From Anaerolineales bacterium (GTDB lineage: Bacteria; Chloroflexota; Anaerolineae; Anaerolineales; UBA11858), in contig WFTY01000047.1 of the NCBI GenBank assembly GCA_015485245.1, positions 1 through 7,974 of the forward strand: DNA of 7,974 bases, read 5' to 3'. A program made the translations under genes and the position numbers. The notes under the pieces are model-generated. The model was not told the origin of the DNA. It made no database searches and worked only from the letters and a program-made list of their open reading frames with translations. This document shows, piece after piece, positions 1-5,942 of the stretch. How positions within the stretch are numbered: position 1 is the stretch's first letter; each line of letters opens with the position of its first letter.

Positions 1-125
1 GTGTAGGTGATTTCGGCCAGCACAACCCAGCAAAAAGCCGCCGCGCCCTTCACGGCGCGGCGCTGCCAGGTAAAAAACCCCAGCCCAACTGAGATTGCCA
101 GCGAGATGAGAATCAGCTCCAACAC
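1..125 (-). CDS. N-terminal fragment of a membrane protein, possibly a histidine kinase 7TM sensor module
   Basis: This open frame runs off the left edge, and only 41 codons plus two bases are visible. It starts at a GTG (123-125) placed 6 nt after a clear AGGAG and 16 nt after the nrdJ stop, so cotranscription with nrdR-nrdJ is likely. The visible peptide begins MLELILISLAISVGLGFFTW, a hydrophobic helix of about 18 residues, followed by a basic turn (QRRAVKG) and a second hydrophobic stretch (AAAFCWVVLAEITY). A first helix, then an R-rich turn ending in G, then a second helix rich in A, F and W is the pattern I know from the N-terminal 7TM region of some sensor histidine kinases. No kinase or other signature residue is in view, so the family is an inference. 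That a membrane protein starts here is much safer. The gene is truncated by the window, not broken. Confidence 0.6.
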   Translation of the reverse strand, partial: MLELILISLAISVGLGFFTWQRRAVKGAAAFCWVVLAEITY

Positions 126-131
126 CGGCAA

Positions 132-136
132 CTCCT
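132..136 (-). promoter_or_regulatory. Ribosome-binding site of the left-edge membrane gene
   Basis: The minus strand reads AGGAG here, 6 nt before a GTG at 123-125. It sits in the 16-nt gap after nrdJ. This site is the main reason for calling a gene start rather than untranslated sequence, and for choosing GTG over the adjacent TTG. Confidence 0.65.
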
Positions 137-141
137 GGTTT

Positions 142-2706
142 TCAGCATTCGCTATATCCGCAGGCGTAACACTTGCGGCAGCCTTCTTCGTTCACCAGGG
201 CAGCCTCGCCGCAGTCAGGACAAAGATCGCCAATCTTCTGTCGTGAGGCAGGGGCGCTTTCCGCGCCCTCATCATGGTGAGCGCCATTGCCGTTGCCGGT
301 GAACTTTTCATCCGCCGAATCGGCCAGGTACTCCTGCAACGCCTGCGCCACGCCATCTGGCAATGAGCGCACGCGATTGGGGCCAAACCCCAGGGGACGC
401 CCCCCGCCGATGCCGGCCAGTTGATGCACGATCTCCTGCAAGCGTTCGCGCGGCTCCACCGGCGATGCCAGGCGCAGGATGTAGGACAGCAAACGGCCAA
501 TCGCTTCCGACACGGCGGCCGTATCCGACCCGGCTTTTGATGTGTTGATGAAAACTTCAAACGGTTGATCGCCGCCGTTCTCGTTGACGGTGATAAACGC
601 CTTGCCCAGGGGCGTATTGATGCTATACGTGCATCCCTGCAACCGCCGCGGGCGCGGCTTCTTGGTCTCCTGCCAGAGTACACGCTGGAAGCTCTCAGTC
701 GCCGCGCTTTCCTCTGCAACTGAACGCTGGGAGGTCGAGTGCGTCTCCAGGACCACCTTCTGGCGCGAGCCGGTGACATAGACGGTGATGCCCTTGCAAC
801 CGAGCTCCCAGGCCAGCCTGTACGCCATGGCGACATCATCGGGGGCGGCATCGGAGGGGAAATTGATCGTCTTTGAAAGGCTATTATCCACAAACGCCTG
901 TAAAGCCGCCTGCATGCGAACATGCTCCTCGGCTGAAATGTCCATGGATACAACAAAGGTATTGCGCAGCTCTTCAGGAAGCTCATCAATCCCCTGGCAG
1001 GTGCCGCTCTCCATCACGCGCTCGATGATCTTCTGGCGCTCGCTTTCGGAAAAGCCAGCGCGGATCAGCGCCTGCTCAAACAAGGGGCTGGTATAACGCA
1101 ACTGCAAATCGCTGCCATTGTCGTTGACGTGACGGATATAAGCCAGCGCGAAGGTCGGTTCGCAGCCGTAGGCTTCACAGCCTGCCACCGTAGCGATCGT
1201 GCCGGTGGGGGCAACGGTGGTCTGCGCCGCGTTGCGGATGCCGTGCCGGCGGATGCCTTCGACGATGCGCTCCCAGGCAACGGGCGGACGCTGCCAGTCA
1301 TGCTGGTAAGGCACGATGGAACGCGGCGGCTCCCAGGAGAGGTCCTCGGGGTCATAGATGCTCCCCTCAATAGCCGGGAAAGGCCCGCGCGCTTCCGCCA
1401 GTTGGATGCTGGTCAGCATGGCGTGGAAGCGCACAAATTCCATCACCTGCGCGGCAAATTCCTGTCCCTCAGGGGAGCCATAGCGAATGCCTGCATGATA
1501 CATCAAGTCACCCAGCCCCATGATTCCCAGTCCAATGCGCCTCGCTTTATGGGCTGCTTCCGCCAGTTGCGGCACCGCGGGGACATAGGCGTTGGCCTCC
1601 ACCACGTCATCGAGGAAGCGCGTGGCCAGCACCACCGAGGCCTGCAACTTCTCCCAATCCACCTGCCCCTCGGCGGTCACATGCCGGGCCAGGTTGATCG
1701 AACCCAGGCAGCAGTTTTCATACGGCCCCAAATATTGCTCGCCACAGGGGTTGGTCGCCTCCAGGACGTACAAATGCGGCACCGGGTTGCTGCGGTTGGC
1801 GGCGTCCAAAAAGAGAATCCCTGGCTCACCGTTGTGATGCGCCTGGCGGACGATCTTATCAAACAGCTCACGCGCCCGCACCTGCTTATAAGTCACAATC
1901 GGGATGCCCGCGGCTTCAGCCTGCTCCAGCGTGCCATTGAAGCCTTTATAAGCCGGGTGATCGACATCCGGGAAGCGCAACGGCCACATCGCATCACGTT
2001 CCACAGCGCGCATAAAGGCATCGGTCACGCCAACCGAAATATTGAAGTTGGTGATGGCGTTCTCGTCCGTCTTGCAGGTGATGAATTCCTCGATATCGGG
2101 GTGATCCACCCGCAGCACAGCCATGTTAGCGCCGCGGCGGGTGCCGCCTTGCGCGATCTCCCCAAAAGCCTTGTCGTACACGCGCAAGAACCCGACCGGC
2201 CCGGTGGCCTGCCCCGCCGAGCTATTGATCAAGGCGCCCTTGGGGCGCAATCGGGAGAAGGAAAAGCCATTGCCCCCGCCAGTCTGCTGAATCAACGCCG
2301 CGTCGCGCAACGTCTGAAAGATGCCATCCCCCCAACGGCCCATATCGTCGCTGAGAGGCAACACAAAACAGGCCGCCAGTTGACCGAGCGGCGTCCCTGC
2401 GCCGGTGAAGGTGGGCGAATTAGGCAGAAAGCGCTTTTCAGCCAGCAAATGATAAAAACGCTGCGCCACCGCCAGCGGCTGTTCCCCCCAACGATCTTCC
2501 ACCGCGGCGACGTGATAGGCCACCCGCCAGAAGGTCTCTTCAGGGGTCTCTACCGGCTCACCCGCCGCGTCACGGCGCATATAACGGCGCTTAAAAACCT
2601 GATAGGCGTTTTCCGACAACTGGATTTGTGGCGCCCCTGCGGGCAAAGGGGGGGTAGCCCTCTCCTCGCGTTCAGGACGGGCAACCAGGGCTGATTGAGC
2701 AACCAT
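142..2706 (-). CDS. nrdJ: Adenosylcobalamin-dependent (class II) ribonucleoside-diphosphate reductase
   Basis: NrdJ makes deoxyribonucleotides in the cytoplasm using a thiyl radical generated from coenzyme B12; it needs no oxygen and no second subunit. The ATG at 2704-2706 is preferred over a TTG two codons upstream because AAAGGAG lies 7 nt before the ATG but only 2-3 nt before the TTG, giving 854 aa. Numbering from that ATG, the motifs are: C113 in LAACFVLPL and C332/C333 in ENCCLGSIN (expected redox pair), N319-C321-E323 in NPCGEQ (catalytic triad with the radical cysteine), PTGTIA near 500-505, NSLSKTINFP near 608-617 and a TSCPD-type domain at about 688-793. A flexible stretch follows, then a C-terminal Cys cluster (C829, C832, C843, C846, C849, C854) ending CGYSEC, typical of the tail that re-reduces the active site. 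The N-terminal 28 or so residues look disordered, and there is no N-terminal ATP cone, so no overall-activity allosteric site is evident. It follows nrdR by 66 nt. Length and motifs are complete; I see no frameshift. Confidence 0.96.
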   Translation of the reverse strand: MVAQSALVARPEREERATPPLPAGAPQIQLSENAYQVFKRRYMRRDAAGEPVETPEETFWRVAYHVAAVEDRWGEQPLAVAQRFYHLLAEKRFLPNSPTFTGAGTPLGQLAACFVLPLSDDMGRWGDGIFQTLRDAALIQQTGGGNGFSFSRLRPKGALINSSAGQATGPVGFLRVYDKAFGEIAQGGTRRGANMAVLRVDHPDIEEFITCKTDENAITNFNISVGVTDAFMRAVERDAMWPLRFPDVDHPAYKGFNGTLEQAEAAGIPIVTYKQVRARELFDKIVRQAHHNGEPGILFLDAANRSNPVPHLYVLEATNPCGEQYLGPYENCCLGSINLARHVTAEGQVDWEKLQASVVLATRFLDDVVEANAYVPAVPQLAEAAHKARRIGLGIMGLGDLMYHAGIRYGSPEGQEFAAQVMEFVRFHAMLTSIQLAEARGPFPAIEGSIYDPEDLSWEPPRSIVPYQHDWQRPPVAWERIVEGIRRHGIRNAAQTTVAPTGTIATVAGCEAYGCEPTFALAYIRHVNDNGSDLQLRYTSPLFEQALIRAGFSESERQKIIERVMESGTCQGIDELPEELRNTFVVSMDISAEEHVRMQAALQAFVDNSLSKTINFPSDAAPDDVAMAYRLAWELGCKGITVYVTGSRQKVVLETHSTSQRSVAEESAATESFQRVLWQETKKPRPRRLQGCTYSINTPLGKAFITVNENGGDQPFEVFINTSKAGSDTAAVSEAIGRLLSYILRLASPVEPRERLQEIVHQLAGIGGGRPLGFGPNRVRSLPDGVAQALQEYLADSADEKFTGNGNGAHHDEGAESAPASRQKIGDLCPDCGEAALVNEEGCRKCYACGYSEC

Positions 2707-2713
2707 CTTCAAT

Positions 2714-2720
2714 CTCCTTT
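2714..2720 (-). promoter_or_regulatory. Ribosome-binding site deciding the nrdJ start
   Basis: The minus strand reads AAAGGAG, with 7 nt to the ATG at 2704-2706. The in-frame TTG at 2710-2712 is too close to this site to be used efficiently, so the ATG is the better start. Confidence 0.8.
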
Positions 2721-2758
2721 GACGTTAAACAACAGGCCGCAACATCTCTTCGGCCCGA

Positions 2759-2786
2759 ATTATGGACAAATGTCAGTTCGATTCAA
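2759..2786 (-). promoter_or_regulatory. Possible secondary promoter for nrdJ
   Basis: On the minus strand TTGAAT (2781-2786) and CATAAT (2759-2764) are separated by 16 nt. They match the sigma70 consensus at 4 of 6 and 5 of 6 positions. The element overlaps the end of nrdR and would start transcription near 2752, about 45 nt before the nrdJ ATG. No ATATAT-centred operator-like site lies near it, so if active it might give nrdJ expression that escapes NrdR. Matches of this quality arise by chance, so this is only a candidate. Confidence 0.28.
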
Positions 2787-3225
2787 GCAGGCGGTCGATT
2801 TCTTTACGAACCGATCTCAGGTCATCCAGACCCAGATAAACGATGGCGTAGCGGATATACGCGATCAGGTCCATATCCTTCAAACCAGCGATCACCATAT
2901 CGCCCACCACTCGCGAGGAAACCTCGGCTTTCCCCATGCGCTGCAAAGCGGCCTCCACTTCCCCCGCCAGACGCTCGATATCCGCGGCCGAAACCGGCCG
3001 CTTGGCGCAGGCTATGCGAATTCCACGTAGCAGCTTTTCGCGCTCAAACTCTTCACGCGTGCCATCTTCTTTTATCAGCAACGGCGTCGCCAGGATCGGG
3101 CGTTCCAGCGTGCTGAAACGCTGCCCACAAGCCAGGCACTCCCGGCGACGGCGCACCCCCCAACGCTTATCTTTGGTGGTATCAACCACGCGTGATCGTT
3201 CACTGTGACAATAGGGACACATCAT
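2773..3225 (-). CDS. nrdR: Transcriptional repressor NrdR of ribonucleotide reductase genes
   Basis: NrdR is a nucleotide-sensing repressor that binds NrdR boxes in reductase promoters. The 150-aa product from the ATG at 3223-3225 starts MMCPYCHSERSRVVDTT. It has a zinc ribbon formed by C3, C6, C30 and C33 with the intervening VRRRREC block, then an ATP-cone domain at about residues 49-140 including EEFEREKLLRGI, KRPVS and AYIRYAIVYL. This matches the usual length and domain order of the family (about 150-160 aa). An upstream in-frame ATG at 3250-3252 would add nine residues (MPPIYGVSE) before the conserved MMCPYC. I reject it because family members begin at the zinc ribbon, and because those nine codons contain the palindrome I read as an operator. 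The ribosome-binding site is weak (GGGG, 8 nt upstream). The second Met (3220-3222) is an alternative start. nrdJ, its probable target, is next downstream, which supports an autoregulated operon. Confidence 0.96.
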   Translation of the reverse strand: MMCPYCHSERSRVVDTTKDKRWGVRRRRECLACGQRFSTLERPILATPLLIKEDGTREEFEREKLLRGIRIACAKRPVSAADIERLAGEVEAALQRMGKAEVSSRVVGDMVIAGLKDMDLIAYIRYAIVYLGLDDLRSVRKEIDRLLESN

Positions 3226-3233
3226 TTCACTAA

Positions 3234-3247
3234 CCCCATATATGGGG
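3234..3247. promoter_or_regulatory. Perfect 14-bp palindrome, probable NrdR box (proximal)
   Basis: CCCCATATATGGGG is a perfect palindrome ending 8 nt before the nrdR ATG. The NrdR box consensus as I recall it is a 16-bp palindrome with an ATATAT centre, a C three bases out on the left and a G on the right. Over the 16-mer 3233-3248 this site matches 11 positions, including the whole centre and those C and G positions. Position in the nrdR leader and the downstream reductase gene support the reading; binding is inferred. Confidence 0.62.
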
Positions 3248-3263
3248 GGCATTCAACAGCCGA

Positions 3264-3279
3264 TCCTCATATATACCGG
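3264..3279. promoter_or_regulatory. Second, weaker NrdR-box-like site (distal)
   Basis: An ATATAT core at 3269-3274 is centred at 3271.5, exactly 31 bp (about three helical turns) from the centre of the proximal palindrome at 3240.5. The flanks match the recalled consensus poorly (about 9 of 16), so the core and the spacing carry the argument. NrdR boxes are commonly found in pairs spaced by whole helical turns. The site lies about 15 nt downstream of the predicted transcription start. Another short palindrome, ATACCGGTAT, overlaps it at 3273-3282. Confidence 0.42.
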
Positions 3280-3292
3280 TATCAGGAAGCTC

Positions 3293-3321
3293 ATTCTAGC
3301 ACGTCCCGGCACAAAATGCAA
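3293..3321 (-). promoter_or_regulatory. Sigma70-type promoter with extended -10 for nrdR-nrdJ
   Basis: On the minus strand a -35-like TTGCAT (3316-3321) is followed by a 17-nt spacer and TAGAAT (3293-3298), one mismatch from TATAAT. The spacer ends TGC, giving an extended -10 (TGN). The -35 is weak (3 of 6), which an extended -10 can offset. Transcription would start near 3286, leaving a leader of about 60 nt that contains both NrdR-box-like sites. Confidence 0.6.
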
Positions 3322-3361
3322 CCAATCTGGGGTACTAATTTCCCCCTCAAAGCTTAAAGTT

Positions 3362-3395
3362 TTGCTCCCCGCCCGAGAGCAGCAGCGGGGAGCAA
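3362..3395 (-). terminator. Strong GC hairpin after ftsZ, possible terminator without a U tract
   Basis: TTGCTCCCCGC (3362-3372) and GCGGGGAGCAA (3385-3395) form an 11-bp perfect stem around a 12-nt loop. It lies about 80 nt past the ftsZ stop and about 40 nt before the nrdR -35 element. On the minus strand the bases after the stem are AACTTTAAGC, not a run of T, and the plus strand has none either. It may therefore be a weak terminator, a pause site or an mRNA 3'-end stabiliser. Termination is an inference from position. Confidence 0.42.
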
Positions 3396-3405
3396 CCAGC
3401 AGGGC

Positions 3406-3437
3406 GAAGACCACCAGGAGGAGGGCTGGCAGTCTTC
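3406..3437. repeat. Symmetric inverted repeat between ftsZ and nrdR
   Basis: GAAGAC (3406-3411) pairs with GTCTTC (3432-3437). After a CA/CA internal mismatch, CCAG (3414-3417) pairs with CTGG (3426-3429) around an 8-nt loop. All arms share the centre 3421.5. It stands 38 nt after the ftsZ stop and just before the larger hairpin at 3362-3395, so the ftsZ mRNA would end in two successive hairpins. No T run follows on either strand. Confidence 0.4.
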
Positions 3438-3475
3438 ACACCAGGGTCAGTGCGTCACAGCACAACGCTGCTGTT

Positions 3476-4573
3476 TCAGGAGCGCACCCGATTACGCAGA
3501 AACGTGGGGATGTCCAGGTCTTCCGTGTTGAGCGTGCGCGGCTGGAATTTCTTCTTCTCCGGTTTTTCGTCCGTCACATCCGGAACCTGACGCGGGCGTT
3601 GCATCAAATGGCGAGGGATGCCGGAGCTGTCGAAGCCAGTGGCGATCACGGTGATGCGCAGGTTGTCACCCATCTCGGGGTCAATCACCGCCCCAAAGAT
3701 CAGGTTGACGTCCGGATGCGCGGTCTCCTTGATGATCGCCGCGGCCTGGTTGACCTCAAAGAGGGTCAGACCGGGGCCGCCGGTCACGTTGAAGAGGATG
3801 CCGCGCGCGCCATCAATGGTGATATCGAGCAACTTGCTGGAGATCGCCTGCTCGGCAGCATCGCGCGCCCGGTCCTCGCCCGAGGCCATGCCAACCGCCA
3901 TCAGCGCCGCGCCGCCTTCCGACATAATCGTGCGCACATCGGCGAAGTCCAGGTTAATCAGGCCGGGTACAGTAATCAACTCCGAAATTCCCTGGATGCC
4001 CTGGCGCAGCACGTCGTCCGCAACTTTGAAAGCCTCCTGCAACGAGGAGCGCTTATCCACGATCTGCAACAAACGGTCGTTGGGGATGACGATCAACGTG
4101 TCGGCCTGCTCCTTGAGGTTGGAAATGCCCACTTCGGCAGACTGAATGCGGCGGGCGCCCTCAAAAGTGAAAGGGCGAGTAACCACGCCGATGGTCAGCG
4201 CGCCGACCTCGCGAGCGATCTGGGCGACGATGGAAGAAGCGCCCGTGCCCGTGCCCCCCCCCATGCCTGCGGTCACAAAGACCATATCAGAGCCCTTGAG
4301 CACGTTATAAAGCTCCTCAGCCGATTCCTCCGCGGCCTTCTTACCGATCTCAGGATCACCGCCGGAACCCAGCCCGCGAGTGAGCTTATCCCCAATGCGC
4401 ACGCGCGTGCCGGCGCGCGAAAGCGCCAGCGCCTGCGCATCGGTGTTGACGGCGATGAACTCAACACCCTGCATGCCCTCTTCGATCATGCGATCCACGG
4501 CGTTGCACCCCCCGCCGCCTACGCCAACAACCTTGATGCGGGCAAATGCCTCTGGTTGATTCATTGTTTGCAT
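3476..4573 (-). CDS. ftsZ: Cell division GTPase FtsZ
   Basis: FtsZ is the tubulin-like GTPase that polymerises into the division ring at the inner face of the membrane. The ATG at 4571-4573 gives 365 aa and has AGGAGG 8 nt upstream. An upstream ATG at 4673-4675 would add 34 residues that are not typical of the family. Motifs: the N-terminal nucleotide-binding loop GVGGGGCNAV (17-26), the tubulin signature GGGTGTG (105-111), the synergy-loop region NLDFADV (207-213) with D209 and D212 placed to activate GTP hydrolysis, and a full C-terminal domain to about 315. A short linker (about 318-349, Lys/Pro-rich) leads to the conserved C-terminal peptide DLDIPTFLRNR (352-362), which docks FtsA and similar partners. 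It follows ftsA by 125 nt, a gap that may hold its own promoter. No defect is seen. The tubulin signature is written with nine consecutive G bases. Confidence 0.98.
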   Translation of the reverse strand: MQTMNQPEAFARIKVVGVGGGGCNAVDRMIEEGMQGVEFIAVNTDAQALALSRAGTRVRIGDKLTRGLGSGGDPEIGKKAAEESAEELYNVLKGSDMVFVTAGMGGGTGTGASSIVAQIAREVGALTIGVVTRPFTFEGARRIQSAEVGISNLKEQADTLIVIPNDRLLQIVDKRSSLQEAFKVADDVLRQGIQGISELITVPGLINLDFADVRTIMSEGGAALMAVGMASGEDRARDAAEQAISSKLLDITIDGARGILFNVTGGPGLTLFEVNQAAAIIKETAHPDVNLIFGAVIDPEMGDNLRITVIATGFDSSGIPRHLMQRPRQVPDVTDEKPEKKKFQPRTLNTEDLDIPTFLRNRVRS

Positions 4574-4581
4574 CTCGTCTT

Positions 4582-4587
4582 CCTCCT
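4582..4587 (-). promoter_or_regulatory. Strong ribosome-binding site deciding the ftsZ start
   Basis: The minus strand reads AGGAGG with 8 nt to the ATG at 4571-4573. The site fixes this start over the ATG at 4562-4564 (three codons downstream, spacing 17) and over the longer in-frame starts. A near-perfect site suits a protein needed in high amounts. Confidence 0.82.
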
Positions 4588-4643
4588 CGTTCGCTCCTTC
4601 AACCGCGTGATCATTTGCTCGTTGCACGGAAAAGGATTGAACC

Positions 4644-4652
4644 ATTGTACCA
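4644..4652 (-). promoter_or_regulatory. Possible extended -10 promoter for ftsZ
   Basis: In the 125-nt gap between ftsA and ftsZ the minus strand reads TGGTACAAT: a TACAAT -10 (one mismatch from consensus) with the TGN extension. I see no -35 at 16-18 nt spacing. Transcription would begin near 4637, about 65 nt before the ftsZ ATG. A separate ftsZ promoter would help make more FtsZ than FtsA, which is usual in bacteria. The match is short and could be chance. Confidence 0.38.
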
Positions 4653-4698
4653 AACGTTTTGCCATACTCCTGCACAGATCTTTAAACTCATCTGCTTC

Positions 4699-5940
4699 TC
4701 ACGGCAGCAAGCGCCGCAAGAATCCTTTCATCTTATCCCAGTCAACGCTCTCGCCGGGGCGCGGCATCCGCCGCGGGGCAGCGCGATACACACCGGCAAA
4801 CTCGCTCATCAGCAGCGCCCAGCGCAGCAACCCCACACTGGTGGAATAGGCTGGCGAGTCAAGTTGATCCACCATCCCGATCAAACCATCCGGCTGAGCC
4901 ACCTGCACCGGCATTCCCAGCACACGCTTTGCCAGTTTGCGAATCCCCGGCAAGGCGCTCACCCCGCCGGTCAACACCATCCCCGCGGGGAGCAAGCCGT
5001 CATACCCGGAGCGTTTAATCTCCTGAAGCACCAGGCTGAAGATCTCTTCCACGCGCGCTTCGATGATGTGCACCAGCTCGCGGCGCATCACCTTGACCGG
5101 TTCTTCCTCCCCAAAGGGATGGACATAAAACGCCTCTTCGGGGTCCACCTCGTCCTGCAAAGCGTGTCCGTGACGCAGTTTGATCTCCTCAGCCTGGGCA
5201 ATGGGCAAATGCAGGCCGTGGGCGATATCCGAGGTGACGTGGTTGCCGCCGACAGCCAGCACCATGGTGTGCCACACGTCACCGTCGATATACACAGCCA
5301 TATCGGTGGTGCCGCCGCCGATATCGCACACCACCACACCCATCTCGCGTTCGCTCTCCGAAAGCACAATTTCCGCCGAGGCCAGGGGGTTGAGCACAAA
5401 CTGGCTGGCGTGCACTCCCGCCGCAGCCACGGCCTGACGCAGGTTCTCCACCGTCGCCGCTGCCGCGGTGATCACATGCGTCTCCACTTCCAGGCGATAA
5501 CCGTGCATCCCCACCGGCATGCGGATGCCGCCCTGCCCATCCACCACAAAGCCCCGCTGAATCACGTGGATCATCTCGCGGTTGTGCGGGATAGTCACCG
5601 CACGGGCGGCTTCCACCACCCGGCGCACGTCTTCTTCATCGATCGTCCGACCGGTCACGCCGACCACACCCCGACTGTTCTCCGAGGAAACGTGCGACCC
5701 GGCCATGCTCACCAGCGCCGAATCGATTTCCAGCCCGGAGGTACGCTCCGCTTTCTCGATGGAAAGCGCGATGGCGGCGCCGGCGGCTTGCAAATCCACC
5801 ACCGTGCCTTTACGCATCCCCCGGGCAGGCTCAATCCCCACCCCCAAAATGCGCAAACGGTTTCCCTCTTCCACGCGGGCAACCAGGGTGCATATCTTTG
5901 TAGTGCCTACGTCCAGGCCAACAATAATCGGCGCGTCCAT
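4699..5940 (-). CDS. ftsA: Cell division protein FtsA (actin-like membrane tether for FtsZ)
   Basis: FtsA is an actin-fold ATPase that binds the FtsZ C-terminal peptide and anchors it to the membrane. The ATG at 5938-5940 (413 aa) is chosen over a GTG two codons upstream because GGAG (5949-5952) is 8 nt from the ATG but only 2 nt from the GTG. Motifs from that ATG: phosphate-1 loop GLDVGTTK (8-15), an FtsA-specific 1C region at about 82-165, phosphate-2 loop CDIGGGTTD (205-213), adenosine motif LTGGVSALPGI (323-333) and a basic amphipathic C-terminal tail ending KMKGFLRRLLP, the membrane-targeting sequence. Length is normal (about 410-420). It starts 2 nt after the ftsQ stop with its ribosome-binding site inside ftsQ, so translational coupling is likely. 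ftsZ, its partner gene, is next. Confidence 0.97.
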   Translation of the reverse strand: MDAPIIVGLDVGTTKICTLVARVEEGNRLRILGVGIEPARGMRKGTVVDLQAAGAAIALSIEKAERTSGLEIDSALVSMAGSHVSSENSRGVVGVTGRTIDEEDVRRVVEAARAVTIPHNREMIHVIQRGFVVDGQGGIRMPVGMHGYRLEVETHVITAAAATVENLRQAVAAAGVHASQFVLNPLASAEIVLSESEREMGVVVCDIGGGTTDMAVYIDGDVWHTMVLAVGGNHVTSDIAHGLHLPIAQAEEIKLRHGHALQDEVDPEEAFYVHPFGEEEPVKVMRRELVHIIEARVEEIFSLVLQEIKRSGYDGLLPAGMVLTGGVSALPGIRKLAKRVLGMPVQVAQPDGLIGMVDQLDSPAYSTSVGLLRWALLMSEFAGVYRAAPRRMPRPGESVDWDKMKGFLRRLLP

Positions 5941-5942
5941 AC

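Noticed and set aside
522..542. TSCPD-type domain of NrdJ reads TSKAGSD instead of TSCPD
   Set aside because: As I recall, many NrdJ proteins carry GKAGSD or similar here, so the lost Cys looks like normal variation rather than a damaged domain.
2707..2772. Cobalamin riboswitch upstream of the B12-dependent nrdJ
   Set aside because: The gap to nrdR is only 66 nt, much shorter than a cobalamin riboswitch. I see no B12-box-like core there or in the nrdR leader.
4574..4675. A 34-residue N-terminal extension of FtsZ from an upstream ATG
   Set aside because: The extension is not typical of the family, and a strong AGGAGG sits 8 nt before the internal ATG. The candidate promoter lies within the extension.
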